Below the pieces are notes generated by a model that ran no database searches, was not told the DNA's origin, and saw only the letters and a list, made by a program, of their open reading frames with translations. A stretch of DNA of 64,000 nt, taken from positions 477,441,376-477,505,375 of the forward strand of contig NC_064619.1 of assembly GCF_023898315.1 (NCBI RefSeq). The letters run 5' to 3'. The DNA is from Schistocerca nitens. Its lineage: Eukaryota > Arthropoda > Insecta > Orthoptera > Acrididae. Each line of letters starts with the position of its first letter. Position 1 is the first letter of the stretch. Positions 38,201 to 51,000 of this stretch are shown piece by piece. Both the position numbers and the translations under genes were made by a program.

Positions 38201-40677
38201 TATAATTGCATCTGGATTGACGGTCATGTTCCCACATACTGGCGCGAATCTATTGTTGTCCCGATTCCCAAGCTGGGGAAGGACAAGCACTTGCCTTCCA
38301 GTTATCGACCCATTTCCCTTATCAGCTGTGTCTATATGGTGATGGAACAAATGTTTAACTCTCATTTGGTTTGGCTGCTTGAATCTCGACGCCTACTTTT
38401 CAATGTACAATGTGGATTTCGTAGGCGCCGCTCTGCTGTTGACCATCTGGTTACCTTGTCGACCTTCATTATGAATAACTTCTTGCGGAAGTGCCAAACA
38501 GTGGCTGTGTTCTTTGATTTAGAGAGGGCTTATGACACCTGTTGGAGATGTGTGGAGACCAGCAAAGTTTCCTGTCAAATGTAAGACCCTAAAAACTTTG
38601 TTGTCTCCACGAATGGGAGAGCAACGGGACCGAGATGTAAGGAGGGTGGAAGAAACTGTTTGTAATGCCAGAAGTTCATATAGACCGTTTTCTCACCAGT
38701 AAAATGGAAACCTTTAGCGACACTCCAGGAATATAGACAGTCTAGACAATACTGAAGACAGCGCTCCGGGGGTGCCCCAGGGTTCCGTTTTGAGTGTGGC
38801 CCTTTTTGCCATAGCTGTCAATCTCATAATGGATTGCCTTCGAGCTGACGTTTCAGGCTCCCTTTTTGTGGATGACTTTACGATCTACTGTAGCGCTCAG
38901 AGAACATGTCTCCTGGAGCGCTGTCTTCAGTGTTGTCTAGACTGTCTATATTCCTGGAGTGTCGCTAATGGTTTCCGTTTCTCTGGTGAGAAAACGGTCT
39001 GTATGAACTTCTGGCATTACAAACAGTTTCTTCCACCATCCTTACATCTCAGACCCGTTGCTCTCCCATTCGTGGAGACAACAATTTTTAGGTCTTACAT
39101 TTGACAGGAAACTTTGCTGGTCTCCACATGTGTCTTACTTGGCTGCTCATTGTATCTGTTCCCTAAATGTCCTCTGGTGTTCTCAGCAGTACGTTATGGG
39201 GAGCAGATCGAATGGTCCTGCTTTATTTATATCGGTCCATTGTCCGATCAAAGCTGGATTATGGGAGCTTTGTCTACTCTTGTGCCCGGCCGTCCATCTT
39301 ACGCCGTCTAAACACTATCCACCATTGGGGGGTTATGTCTGGCGACTGGAGCATTCTACACCAGCCCTGTTGAGAGTCTGTATGCCGAAGCTGCCGAATT
39401 ACCGGTAAACCACCGTCGTGATATGTTGCTTTGTCGGTACGCCTGCCGACTGATGTCAATGCCCGACCACCTGTCGTATTTCTCCTTCTTCGACAACTCT
39501 CTCGAGCGCCAATACGGGTTGTATGTCTCTGCCCTGTTACCTCCTGGAGTTCGCTTTCATTGCCTGCTTCAGCAACTTGATTTTACCCTCCCTACGACTT
39601 TTCGAGTGGGCGAGAGCCCGATGCCACCTTGGCTCGAGGCTCAGGTTCGCGTTCACCTTGGACTCGGCTTGCTCCCAAAGGAGAGGACCGCGATTTCGAT
39701 ATACCGCTCGAGGTTTGTCAAACTTCGTTTGAGGCTCGCAATAACGTCTTTATTTACACAGATGGCTCCAAGACTACTGCTGGCGTCGAATGTGCCTTTG
39801 TCGTTGGGGATGATACCTTTCAATACAGGCTCCTTGACCAGTGTTCAAGCTTTACAGCTGAGCTTTATGCTCTCTATCAGGCTGTTCAGTATATCCGCCG
39901 CCATCGTCATTCTCCCTATGTTATCTGCTCTGATTCTTTGAGCGCCATTCAGTCTCAGTGACCCATATTCGGACCACCCTCTCGTTCAACGAATTCAACG
40001 GTCCCTTCAGTCGCTAGCTGCTACCAGCGCTCGTGTCCAATTTTTGTTGTTTCCTGGCCACATTGGTGTGCCTGGAAACGAAGCTGCTGATGCTGCGGCC
40101 AAGGCTGCTGTCCTCCTGCCTCGGACAGCTTCCTTTTGTGTCCCATCCATTGATGTTAGTGGGGTTCTTTGTTGGCGCGTTTCATCATTGTGGTATGAGG
40201 CTTGATCCTCTCTCCATGAAAATAAGCTTGGGGCCATCAAACCGATCCTGACAGCTTGGACAACCTCCTCACGCCCTTCCCGGCGAGAGGTCATTTTGGC
40301 CAGGTTGCGGATTGGGCATTGCCGATTGAACCACTGCTACCTGTTGTCCGGTGACCCCACCCCGCAGTGCTCCTGTGGTCATCCGTTGACGGTGTGCCAT
40401 ATTTTATTGTCCTGTCCCTTTATTCACTCGCGTTGTCCTGTGTCTGCTGTCTACCTTACAGGAACTTTTAGCTGATGACGCTCGATCAGCTGCTCGTATC
40501 CTTAGTTTTATTACATTGACGGACTTGTCCAAAAAGATCTAGGCCCTAACTCTTTTATTTTGTTTATCTGCGTCTTTTTAAGTACTTTCTGGTGTTGCCC
40601 CCTTGGCGTTTTTCTACACTATTAGTGCAGTAATGTTTGTGACTGGGCGCTAATGACCTTAGTAGTTGAGTGCCCTA

Positions 40678-40735
<58 letters not shown>

Positions 40736-41982
40736 CCATTGGTGGTGGATGATTGGCAATGTTTGATTTGGAGTGATGAATCACACTTTACACTGTGGCA
40801 ATCTGATGGAAAGGTTGGGTTTGCAACTGCCGGGAGAACATGACCTACCATCATGTGTCGTGTCAGCAATGAAGGATGGTGGATGTGGTGTTAAAGTATA
40901 CTGTGTTTTTCATGGTTGGGGTGTGGTTAAGAAAATTCTAAATTTGGCAGGATATAAACACATTTTACAGCGGTGTGAACTGCTTGCAGTAGAGCAACAA
41001 TTTGTAGACAGTGATAGTTTGTAAAGGGTTTCTATCTGATTTCTGATGATGCGCCTTAGATTCTCGAGCTTGTAGAAGTTTTTTGTGGATAACACCCAAC
41101 TTGGAGGACCAGGATTTGATATCAGGGTTTATTCCACTAGGAGGGTTGGCTTCACCGCATCTATAGAGACCCTTCTTCCCTTCTCTGGAGGTAATAGGGA
41201 CTGAGATTAAGAGTCTAGGTAAATGAGATCATCCATGGATGTCTGATGACCTTAAGATGTTGATTACGGAAAAGAAAAATCTCCACAAAAAATGGTTATC
41301 AACTAAATCACTACAGGACAGGCAAAACTACCAGACAACAAATTATGAATTAAGAAACAAAATTAAATTAGAAAAGAACAAGATGTGGAAACAACAATGT
41401 ATTGAAATTTAGAGTCTAATAGGTGGGTCAGAAACAACAGAAATGTGGAGGACAATTACCAATATGAAGAAAACACAAGTAAACAAATCAGTAGACAACC
41501 TAATTCCCTTAAAGGGATGGGAAAAGCACTATGCAGACCTTTTAAATGAATATAGGCCATATTGTACATAAGGGAATGAAGAGAAGATGGAAGTAACTGA
41601 TCGAAATATATACATTACGATACAGAAGTGAATTGTGCATTAATTAAAATGAAGAATGGCTGATCACTTGGTCTAGGAAACATTCCTGTTGAATTATTGA
41701 AGGCTGGAGGAAGATATCTGAAGAAACGAATAACCTGCCTGATGAAAAACAGTTGTAAAAGGATTGAAGTTCCCTCAGGATGGAAGAAGTCATATATGGT
41801 TTCTAGTTTCAAGAAGTGGAATAGAGAAGACACAAACTGCTATAGAAGCATTAGTGTCAACTGTACAATAAGCCACTTATTTGGAAAGATAATGTTTGAA
41901 AAAATTAGATAAAATGTTGGCCACCGCATTGTGGAAGACCAGAGCGGGTTTAGGCATAACAGATTATGTACAGATAACCTAT

Positions 41983-42013
<31 letters not shown>

Positions 42014-45000
42014 CTTCAGTCTTGAGACTGATTTGATACAGCTCTCCATGCTACTCTATCGTATGCAAGCTTCATCATCTCCCAGTACCTACTGCAGCCT
42101 ACATCCTTCTGAATCTGCTTAGTGTATTCATCTCTTGGTCTCACTCTACGATTTTTACCCTCCACGCTGCCCTCCAATACTAAATTGGTGATGCCTCGAT
42201 GTCTCTGAATATGTCCTACCAACCGATCCCTTCTTCTAGTTAAGTTGTGCCACAAGCTCCTCTTCCCCTCAATTCTATTCAATACCTCCTCATTAGTTAT
42301 GTGATCTACCCATCTAATCTTCAGCATTCTTCTGTACCACCACATTTCGAAACCTTCTATTCTCTTCTTGTCTAAACTACATATTGTCCATGTTTCACTT
42401 CCATACATGGCTACACTCCATACAAATACTTTCAGAAACGACTTCCTGACACTTAAATCTATATTCGATGTTAACAAATTTCCCTTCTTCAGAAACGCTT
42501 TCCTTGCCATTGCCAGTCTACATTTTATATCCTCTCTACTTCGACCATCATAAGTTATTTTGCTCCCCAAATAGCAAAACTCCTTTACTACTTTTAAGTG
42601 TCTCATTTCCTAATCTAATACCCTCAACATCACCCGACTTAATTCTACTACATTCCATTATCTTCGTTTTGCTTTTGTTGATGTTCATCTTATATACTCC
42701 TCTCAAGACACCATCCATTCCGTTCAACTGCTCTTCCAAGTCCTTTGCTGTCTCTGACAGAATTACAATGTCATCGGCGAACCTCAAAGTTTTTATTTCT
42801 TCTCCCTGGATTTTAATACCTACTCCAAATTTTTCTTTTGTTTCCTTTACTGGTTGCTCAATATACAGATTGAATGACATCGGGGAGAGGCTACAACCCT
42901 GTGTCACACCCTTCCCAACCACTGCTTCCCTTTCATGTTCCTCGACTCTTATAACTGCTATCTGGTTTCTGTACAAATTGTAAATAGCTTTTCGCTCCCT
43001 GTATTTTACCCCTGTCACCTTCAGAATTTGAAAGAGAGTATTCCAGTCAACATTGTCAAAAGCTTTCTCTAAGTCTACAAATGCTAGAAACGTAGGTTTG
43101 CCTTTCCTTAATCTAGCTTCTGTTCCAATATTTCTACGGAATCCAAACTGACTTTCCTCGAGGTCGGCTTCTACTAGTTTTTCCATTCGTCTGTAAAGAA
43201 TTCACATTAGTATTTTGCAGCTGTGACTTACTAAACTGATAGTTCGGTAATTTTTACATCTGTGAGCACCTGCTTTCTTTGGGATTGGAATTATTATATT
43301 CTTCTTGAAGTCTGAGGGTATTTCGCCTGTCTCATACATCTTGCTCACCAGATGATAGTTTTGTTAGTGCTAGCTCTGTCAAGGCTAACAGCAGTTGTAA
43401 TGGAATGTTGTCTACTCCCAGGGCCTTGTTTTGATTTAGGTCTTTCAGTGCTCTGTCAAACTCTTCACGCAGTATCGTATCTCCCATTTCATCTTCACCT
43501 ACATCCTCTTCCATTTCCAGGATATTGTCCTCAAGTACATCGCCATTGTATAGACCCTCTATATACTCCTTCCACCTTTCTGCTTTCCCTTCTTTGCTTA
43601 GAACTGGGTTTCCATTTGAGCTCTTGATATTCATACAAGTGGTTCTCTTTTCTGCAAAGGTCTCTTTAATTTTCCTGTAGGCAGTATCAATCTTACCCCT
43701 AGTGAGATAAGCCTCTACGTCCTTACATTTGTCCTCTAGCCATTGCTGCTTAGCCATTTTGCACTTCCTGTCGAGCTCATTTTTGAGATGTTTGTATTCG
43801 TTTTTGACTGCTTCATTCACTGCATTTTTATATTTTCTCCTTTCATCAATTAAATTCAATATTTCTTCTGTTACCCAAGGATTTCTACTAGCCCTAGTCT
43901 TTTTAAGTACTAGATCCTCTGCTGCCTTCACTACTTCATCTTTCAAAGCTACCCATTCTTCTTCTACTGTATTTCTTTCCCCCATTCCTATCAATTGTTC
44001 CCTTATGCTCTCCCTAAACTCTGTACAACCTCTGGCTCTTTCAGTTTATCCAGATCCTATCTCCTTAAATTCCCACCTTTTTGCAGTTTCTTCAGTTTTA
44101 ATCTACAGTTCATAACCAATAGATTGTGGTCAGAGTCCACAAATGCCCCCTAGAAATGTCTTAAAATTTAAAACCTGGTTCCTAAATCCCTGTCTTACCA
44201 TTATATAATCTATCTGAAACATGTCAGTATCTCCAGGGTTCTTCCATGTATACAACCTTCTTTCATGATTCTTGAACCAAGTGTTAGTTATGAATAAGTT
44301 GTGCTCTGTGCAAAATTCTACCAGGCGGCTTCCTATTTCATTTCTTAGCCCCAATCCATATTCACATACTACGTTTCCTTCTCTACCTTTTCCTACTACC
44401 GAATTCCAGTCACCCATGACTATTAAATTTTCATCTCCCTTCACTATCTGAATAATTCCTTTTATTTCATCATACATTTCTTCAATTTCTTCATCACCTG
44501 CAGAGCTAGTTGGCATATAAACTGTTACTACTGTAGTACGCGTGGGCTTCGTGTCTATTTTGGCCACAATAATGTGTTCATTATGTTGTTTGTAGTAGCT
44601 TACCTGCACTCCTATTTTTTTATTCATTATTAAACCGACTCCTGCATTACCCCTATTTGATTTTGTATTTATAACCCTGTATTCACCTGACCAAAAGTCT
44701 TGTTCCTCCTTCCAGCGAACTTCACTAATTCCTACTGTATCTAACTTTAACCTATCCATTTCCCTTTTTAAATTTTCTAACCTACCTGCTTGATTAAGGG
44801 ATCTGACATTCCACGCTCTGATCCGTAAAACGCCAGTTTTCTTTCTCCTGATAACGACGTCCTCTTGAGTAGTTCCTGCCTGGAGATCCAAATGGGGGAC
44901 TATTTTACCCCCGGAATATTTTACCCAAAAGGACGCCATTATCATTTAACTATACAGTAAAGCTGCATGCCCTCGGAAAAAATTACAGCTGTATTTTCCC

Positions 45001-48000
45001 CTTGCTGTCAGCCGTTCGCAGTACCTGCACCCCCCCCCAGGGGATCCACAACTCTTTTGTGGATACGTGCGTAGCGAGCACGGGACCCCGAGCTGATGTG
45101 GCCTTCCTTCCTTTCCGGGCTGCATACCTTCCCTTTCCGCATCCTTCCCCATCCCCCATCTTCGCCCCCCCCCCCCCCCCCCCCCCCCTCACCTCTGGCT
45201 CCTTCCTTCCTTTTCTCCCCCTCTGGGGGAATGGTTTGTGCCTACGTCCGGAGACGGACGCTTGTAAATGTACCACATTCTTCGCCTTCCTTACTTGTAA
45301 GTTTTCGTCCCTCCTTTGTCCTTCTCTTTTCCTTACCTCTTCTCTCTACCCTTTTCTCCGCTGCGGCGTTTGAGACCTCTTCTTTCCTTTCCCTTTCCCT
45401 TTCTCTTTCTTCCTCCCTGTGCGTGTCTGAAGGCCGACCCACGCACTTCCATGCGTAGCCGGTGACGGGGTAACGCGTAATTCCCCGCCCCAAGTAGACA
45501 GGTAGGACACGTACGTACCCCCTGGTAACGGCCAGGCCCAGGGAGGGGTGATTACCCGAGCTGATACCTTCCGAAAGTGCCGATTGGTCCCTCCGTCCGT
45601 TTGTCGGGAGGTGTGACCTGAGGTGTGAACAATCACCTAAGGCGGGAGTGCCCTCAGAGAGGGCCCCCGCAAGGGAGGAGCGCGCCATCGGAGACGCCGG
45701 TAATCATGGGGGATTCTTCCGCAATGGTTTCCTCATCTTCCACTATGTCTGCTCACAAGTGTAAGTTCACTGAGTCTCAACCACAGTCAGTTCTTCCATC
45801 GTTGCCACAGTTCCTTGTTGTTTCTCGGTCTGACGAAGGTCACGACTTCTCCACAGTCAACCCCTTCATTATTCAGAAAGGTGTCGACGCAATTGCAGGT
45901 CCTGTATAGTCTTGTTCCAGATTACGGAATGGCACCCTGTTGTTAGAAACACACAGTGCCCTCCAGGCACAAAAATTGCTGCGTACCTCACTACTACACA
46001 CTTTCCCTGTCCGGGTGGAACCGCACCGTACCTTAAATTCCTCGCGTGGAGTCGTTTATACACGCTCCCTCGATGGACTGTCTGACGAAGAAATTCAGCA
46101 CTACCTGTCAGACCAGGGCGTAACGGCTGTTCATAGGGTTATAAAAAGGGTTGACACGAAGATCATTCCAACCCGCACTGTCTTTTTGACGTTTGACAAA
46201 GTGCAACTCCCATCGAAAATCAAAGCAGGCTATGAGATAATTTCCGTTCGTCCTTACGTCCCAAACCCTACGCGTTGCTATCAGTGCCAGCGCTTCAATC
46301 ACACCAGCCAGTCCTGTTCTAATCCGGCCAAATGTGTTACGTGTGGCAGGGATGCCCATGAGGGTGCTTGTCCACCTCCATCCCCTCGCTGCATCAACTG
46401 TATGGGTGACCACGCTGCTTCCTCTAGAGATTGCCCAGTTTTTAAGGACGAAAAGCTCATCCAGGAAATAAGAGTGAAGGAAAAGGTGTCGACCTTTGCT
46501 GCTCGGAAATTATTCGCCAGTCGACAGCCCACCGAGCCTCAGACAGGCAAATACAGCACTGTCCTTGCTTCTCCTCGGCCAACAAAGGAGGCGGCCACAC
46601 AGACTTGTGACCTCACCTTTAGTGCCACGGTCGTCCGATCGGCCAGCGCAAAGATCGCCCGTTCAACTTCACCACTTTCGCCTGCCCACTCTTTGGCTCA
46701 CCCTTCGTCGGGTTCTGCTAAATCTCGAGCCCAAAAGTCAGACACCAAGTCTTCGAAGAAAGAGCATACTCGTGAAGAGTTTTTACGTACGGCAACTTCA
46801 CCACCATCGGTTCCTCCTTCCTCTAAACCTCATACTTCCAAGAAGGCTACAAAGAAACCCAGTTCCTCTCCTTCTCCGCCAAGGCGTGTCCCATCCACAG
46901 CGCCACCTGGCGGAAATCGCCCGCGGCCGTCTTCTGTGTCGCCGAGGCGCACTGCTGGTGGCCGGTCAACCGGCCGATCGCTGGTGGCAGGAGCTGCTCC
47001 TGACCAACCTATGGATCAGGATTTTCTGCCTTCGGCTGAATGCCATTCCATGCTGTCGGTCGCAAGCTCTGAGCAGTCGTTGAGTTGACAGCACCCTTGG
47101 TCACATTCCTCCATTTTCTGTTCACCCTATGTCCATTATCCACTGGAATATCCGCGGCATTCGAGCCAATCGGGATGAATTGTCGATCCTCTTACGATCC
47201 TACTCGCCGGTCATCTTCTGTCTTCAGGAAACAAAGCTGCGTCCTAATGACCGCTTTGTTCTCCCTCATTTTCAGTCCGTCCGATATGACCTCCCCTCTG
47301 TGGAAGGCACTCCAGCCCATGGAGGACTCATGATTCTTCTCCATGATACTCTCCATTATCATCCAATCCCCTTAGACAGTTCCTTCCAAGCTGTCGCCGT
47401 CCGTCTTTCCCTTTCTGGATACACGTTCTCTCTTTGTACTGTATACATTCCATCATCCACACCGATGGCACGAGCTGATCTCCTTCATCTTCTTGGTCAG
47501 CTTCCACCCCCCTATTTGCTGGTTGGGGACTTCAATGCCCACCACCCGCTTTGGGGATCTCCACATCCTTGTCCACGTGGCTCCCTATTGCTAGACGTCT
47601 TCCACCAAGCGGATCTAGTTTGCCTCAACACTGGGGTCCCCACGTTTTTGTCTGCCTCCACGACAAATTTATCTCATTTGGACCTTGCGATCGGTACTGT
47701 TCCGCTTGCTCGGCGCTTCGAATGGTTCGCCCTTGATGATACACACTCGAGTGACCACTTTCCATGTGTCCTTAGGCTGCAGCCTCAACTGCCATATATG
47801 CGCCCGCGACGCTGGAAGTTTGCCCAAGCCGATTGGACACTTTTTTCGTCTCTAGCGACATTCGATGACCGTCGCTTTCCCAGCGTCGACGATGAGGTCA
47901 CACATTTTACCGACGTTATTCTTACAGCTGCGGAACGTTCAATACCACGCACCTCCGAATTGCCCCGGCGCCCCCCAGTTCCTTGGTGGACCGAGGCATG

Positions 48001-51000
48001 CCGTGACGCAATCCGTGAGCGGCGACGTGCTCTTCGCATTTTCCGTCACCATCCTACTTTGGCAAACTGTATCCGCTATAAGCAACTCCGTGCGCGATGC
48101 CGTCGCGTTATCCGCGATAGCAAGAAGGCAAGCTGGCAATTCTTTATTAGCTCCTTTAACACCTTCACTCCCTCCTCGGAAGTTTGGAGTCGGCTTCGAC
48201 GGTTCTCAGGCGCGCCTAGTTTCTCCCCGGTCTGTGGGCTCACTGTCGCGCATGATACCTTAGTGGACCCCGTCGCAATTTCTAACTCATTGGGTCAGCA
48301 CTTTGCTGAGATTTCGAGCTCTTCACATTACCCGCCGGCGTTTCTCCCGAAGAAACGTGCAGCGGAAGTGCGACCTCTTGCTTTCTCCTCTCAAAATCGC
48401 GAAAGCTACAATACTGTTTTCTCCATGCGGGAACTCCAACATGCCCTCTCTTCTTCTCGCTCCTCCGCCCCTGGATCGGATGGTATCCATGTCCAAATGT
48501 TGCTGCATTTATCAACCCATAGTCTGCGTTACCTCCTTCGCCTTTATAATCGAATTTGGACCGACAGTACCTTTCCCAGGCGATGGCGGGAAGCTATCGT
48601 CGTTCCCATTCCGAAACCTGGAAAGGACAAACATCTCCCCTCTAGCTATCGCCCCATTTCTCTCACGAGTAGTGTCTGTAAGATTTTGGAGCGTATGGTG
48701 AATTACCGTTTAGCTTGGTGGCTTGGTGGCTGGAATCACGCAGCCTTTTAACACCTGCCCAATGCGGATTCCGAAAGCATCGCTCTGCAGTTGACCATCT
48801 TGTTGCTCTCTCCACTTATATGATGAACAATTTTCTCCGGAAACGCCAAACGGTAGCAATATTTTTTGATCTGGAGAGAGCATACGATACCTGTTGGAGG
48901 ACAGGCATCCTCCGCACACTGTTCTCTTGGGGCTTTCGAGGCCGGCTGCCCCTTTTTCTTCGCGAATTTATGGCAGAGCGAACATTTAGGGTGCGGGTGA
49001 ACACTACTCTCTCCCGTACTTTCTCTCAAGAAAACGGGGTACCCCAGGGCTCCGTGCTGAGTGTTGTACTGTTTGCCATCGCTATAAATCCAATTATGGA
49101 TTGTCTCCTTCCTGACGTCTCGGGCTCCCTCTTTGTGGACGATTTTGCGATCTACTACAGCTCTCAACGGACCAGCCTTCTTGAACGCCGTCTTCAAGGA
49201 TGTCTCGATCGCCTCCACTCTTGGAGCCTCGAAACCGGCTTCCGTTTTTCTCCCAGTAAGACCGTTTGTATTAATTTTTGGCGACGTAAGGAGTTTCTTC
49301 CGCCCTCCTTACATCTAGGTCCTGTCAACCTTCCGTTTTCAGACGTCACTAAATTCTTGGGTCTTATGTTTGACAGAAAACTGTGCTGGTCCTCCCACGT
49401 TTCCTATCTTTCGGCTCGCTGTCTGCGAACGCTCAACACCCTCCGTGCCCTGAATGGTACCTCCTGGGGAGCGGACCGAGTGGTCCTTCTCCGCCTCTGT
49501 CGCGCCTTAGTGCGCTCGAAATTGGACTATGGAAGCATAGTCTACTCCTCTGCTCGGCCGTCTATTCTTCGGCGTCTCGACTCTATCCACCACCGTGGAT
49601 TACGTTTAGCGTCTGGAGCTTTTTACACTAGCCCTGTGGAAAGCCTTTATGCTGAGACTGCTGAACCTCTGCTGTCCAATCGGCGAGCGGTCCTTCTGAG
49701 CCGTTATGCTAGCCATCTGTCTTCCATGCCTGCTAATCCAGCCCATGACCCTTTTTTCGACGCCTCCTTTGATGTAGGGTATGCAGGCCGCTCCTCCTCC
49801 CTACTACCCCCGGGAGTCCGCTTCCGTCAACTGCTCCATTCTCTTTCCTTCCACTTTCCTAAAACCTTCTTGACAACTTGGGGTACAGCACCGCCTTGGC
49901 TCCGTCCCCGGATCTGTCTGCTCCGTGATCTTTGTCAATTTCCCAAGGAAGGTACACCTTCACTTGTTTATCGTCGGGCATTTGCTGCTCTATGTGCACA
50001 AATGACGGACGCCACCTTTATTTACACCGACGGCTCGAAAACATCGTTGGGTGTAGGGAGTGCCTATATTGTTGGCGACGCCCCAAATCACTTTCAGCTT
50101 CCCGACCAGTGTTCGGTTTATACTGCGGAGCTTTTCGCTGTTCTCCAGGCTGTCCACTACATCCGCCGCCATCAGTGTATACAGTACGTAATCTGCTCGG
50201 ATTCTCTCAGCTCTCTCCTCAGTCTCCAAGCTCTTTATCCTGTGCACCCTCTGGTCCACCGGATTCAGGACTGTCTGCGCTCGCTCCACCTGGGGGGCGT
50301 CTCGGTGGCGTTCCTCTGGCTCCCGGGACACGCTGGTATCTGTGGGAATGAGGCGGCCGATATAGCGGCCAAGGCTGCGGTCTCTCTTCCTCGGCCAGCT
50401 ATTCAGTCGCTTCCCTTCACCGATCTACAGAGCGGTTTATGTCGCAAAGTTGCTCATTTATGGCTTGAACATTGGTGAACACTTCCCGGAAATAAATTGC
50501 GGGAAGTGAAAGCCCTTCCTTGCGCTTGGACCTCTTCCTCCCGAACGCGTCGTCGGGAGGAGGTGATTTTAGCTAGACTCCGGATAGGGCACTGTCTTTT
50601 TAGCCATCGACATCTTTTAAGCGGCGATCCTCCCCCACTCTGTCCCCACTGCTCTCAGCTGTGGACGGTAAGACACCTTTTAATTGAATGCCCCTATTTT
50701 AATCCGTTACGCTCCCGTCTCCAGCTATCGCCTGATCTATCGTCGATTTTAGCAGATGACACGCGCTCAGCCGACCGCATTCTCCAGTTTATTAGTGACA
50801 GTGAAATGACGTCAGTCATTTGAAGTTTTATCGGGGACCATCAACCCCTCTCTGTAGTGGACTTTTAAGCCTTGTTTCTGCTTTTAGTGTCTCCAATTAT
50901 TTGAGTTTCGTTCCCATTTTTGCTGTTTTCCATTTTCAGTTTTTATTATTTCCTCAGTCACGGACCGGGCGCTAATGACCATAGCAGTTTTGCGCCCTAA

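Larger units (their letters stand above)
34752..40680 (+). mobile_element. LINE Y2: full-length but degraded I-group LINE
   Basis: Leader (34752-35367), ORF1 (35368-36789), ORF2 (36826 to about 40540), and a 3' end GCGCTAATGACC...GTGCCCTAAAC identical in kind to Y3. The usual poly(A) is replaced by a GA microsatellite. Many frame breaks, and an inverted duplication in the RT region (see 38551-39128), make it older than Y3. Confidence 0.85.

Noticed and set aside
41979-42013. GTT repeat as an independent microsatellite
   Set aside because: It is the 3' tail of the minus-strand RTE, bounded by its target duplication.
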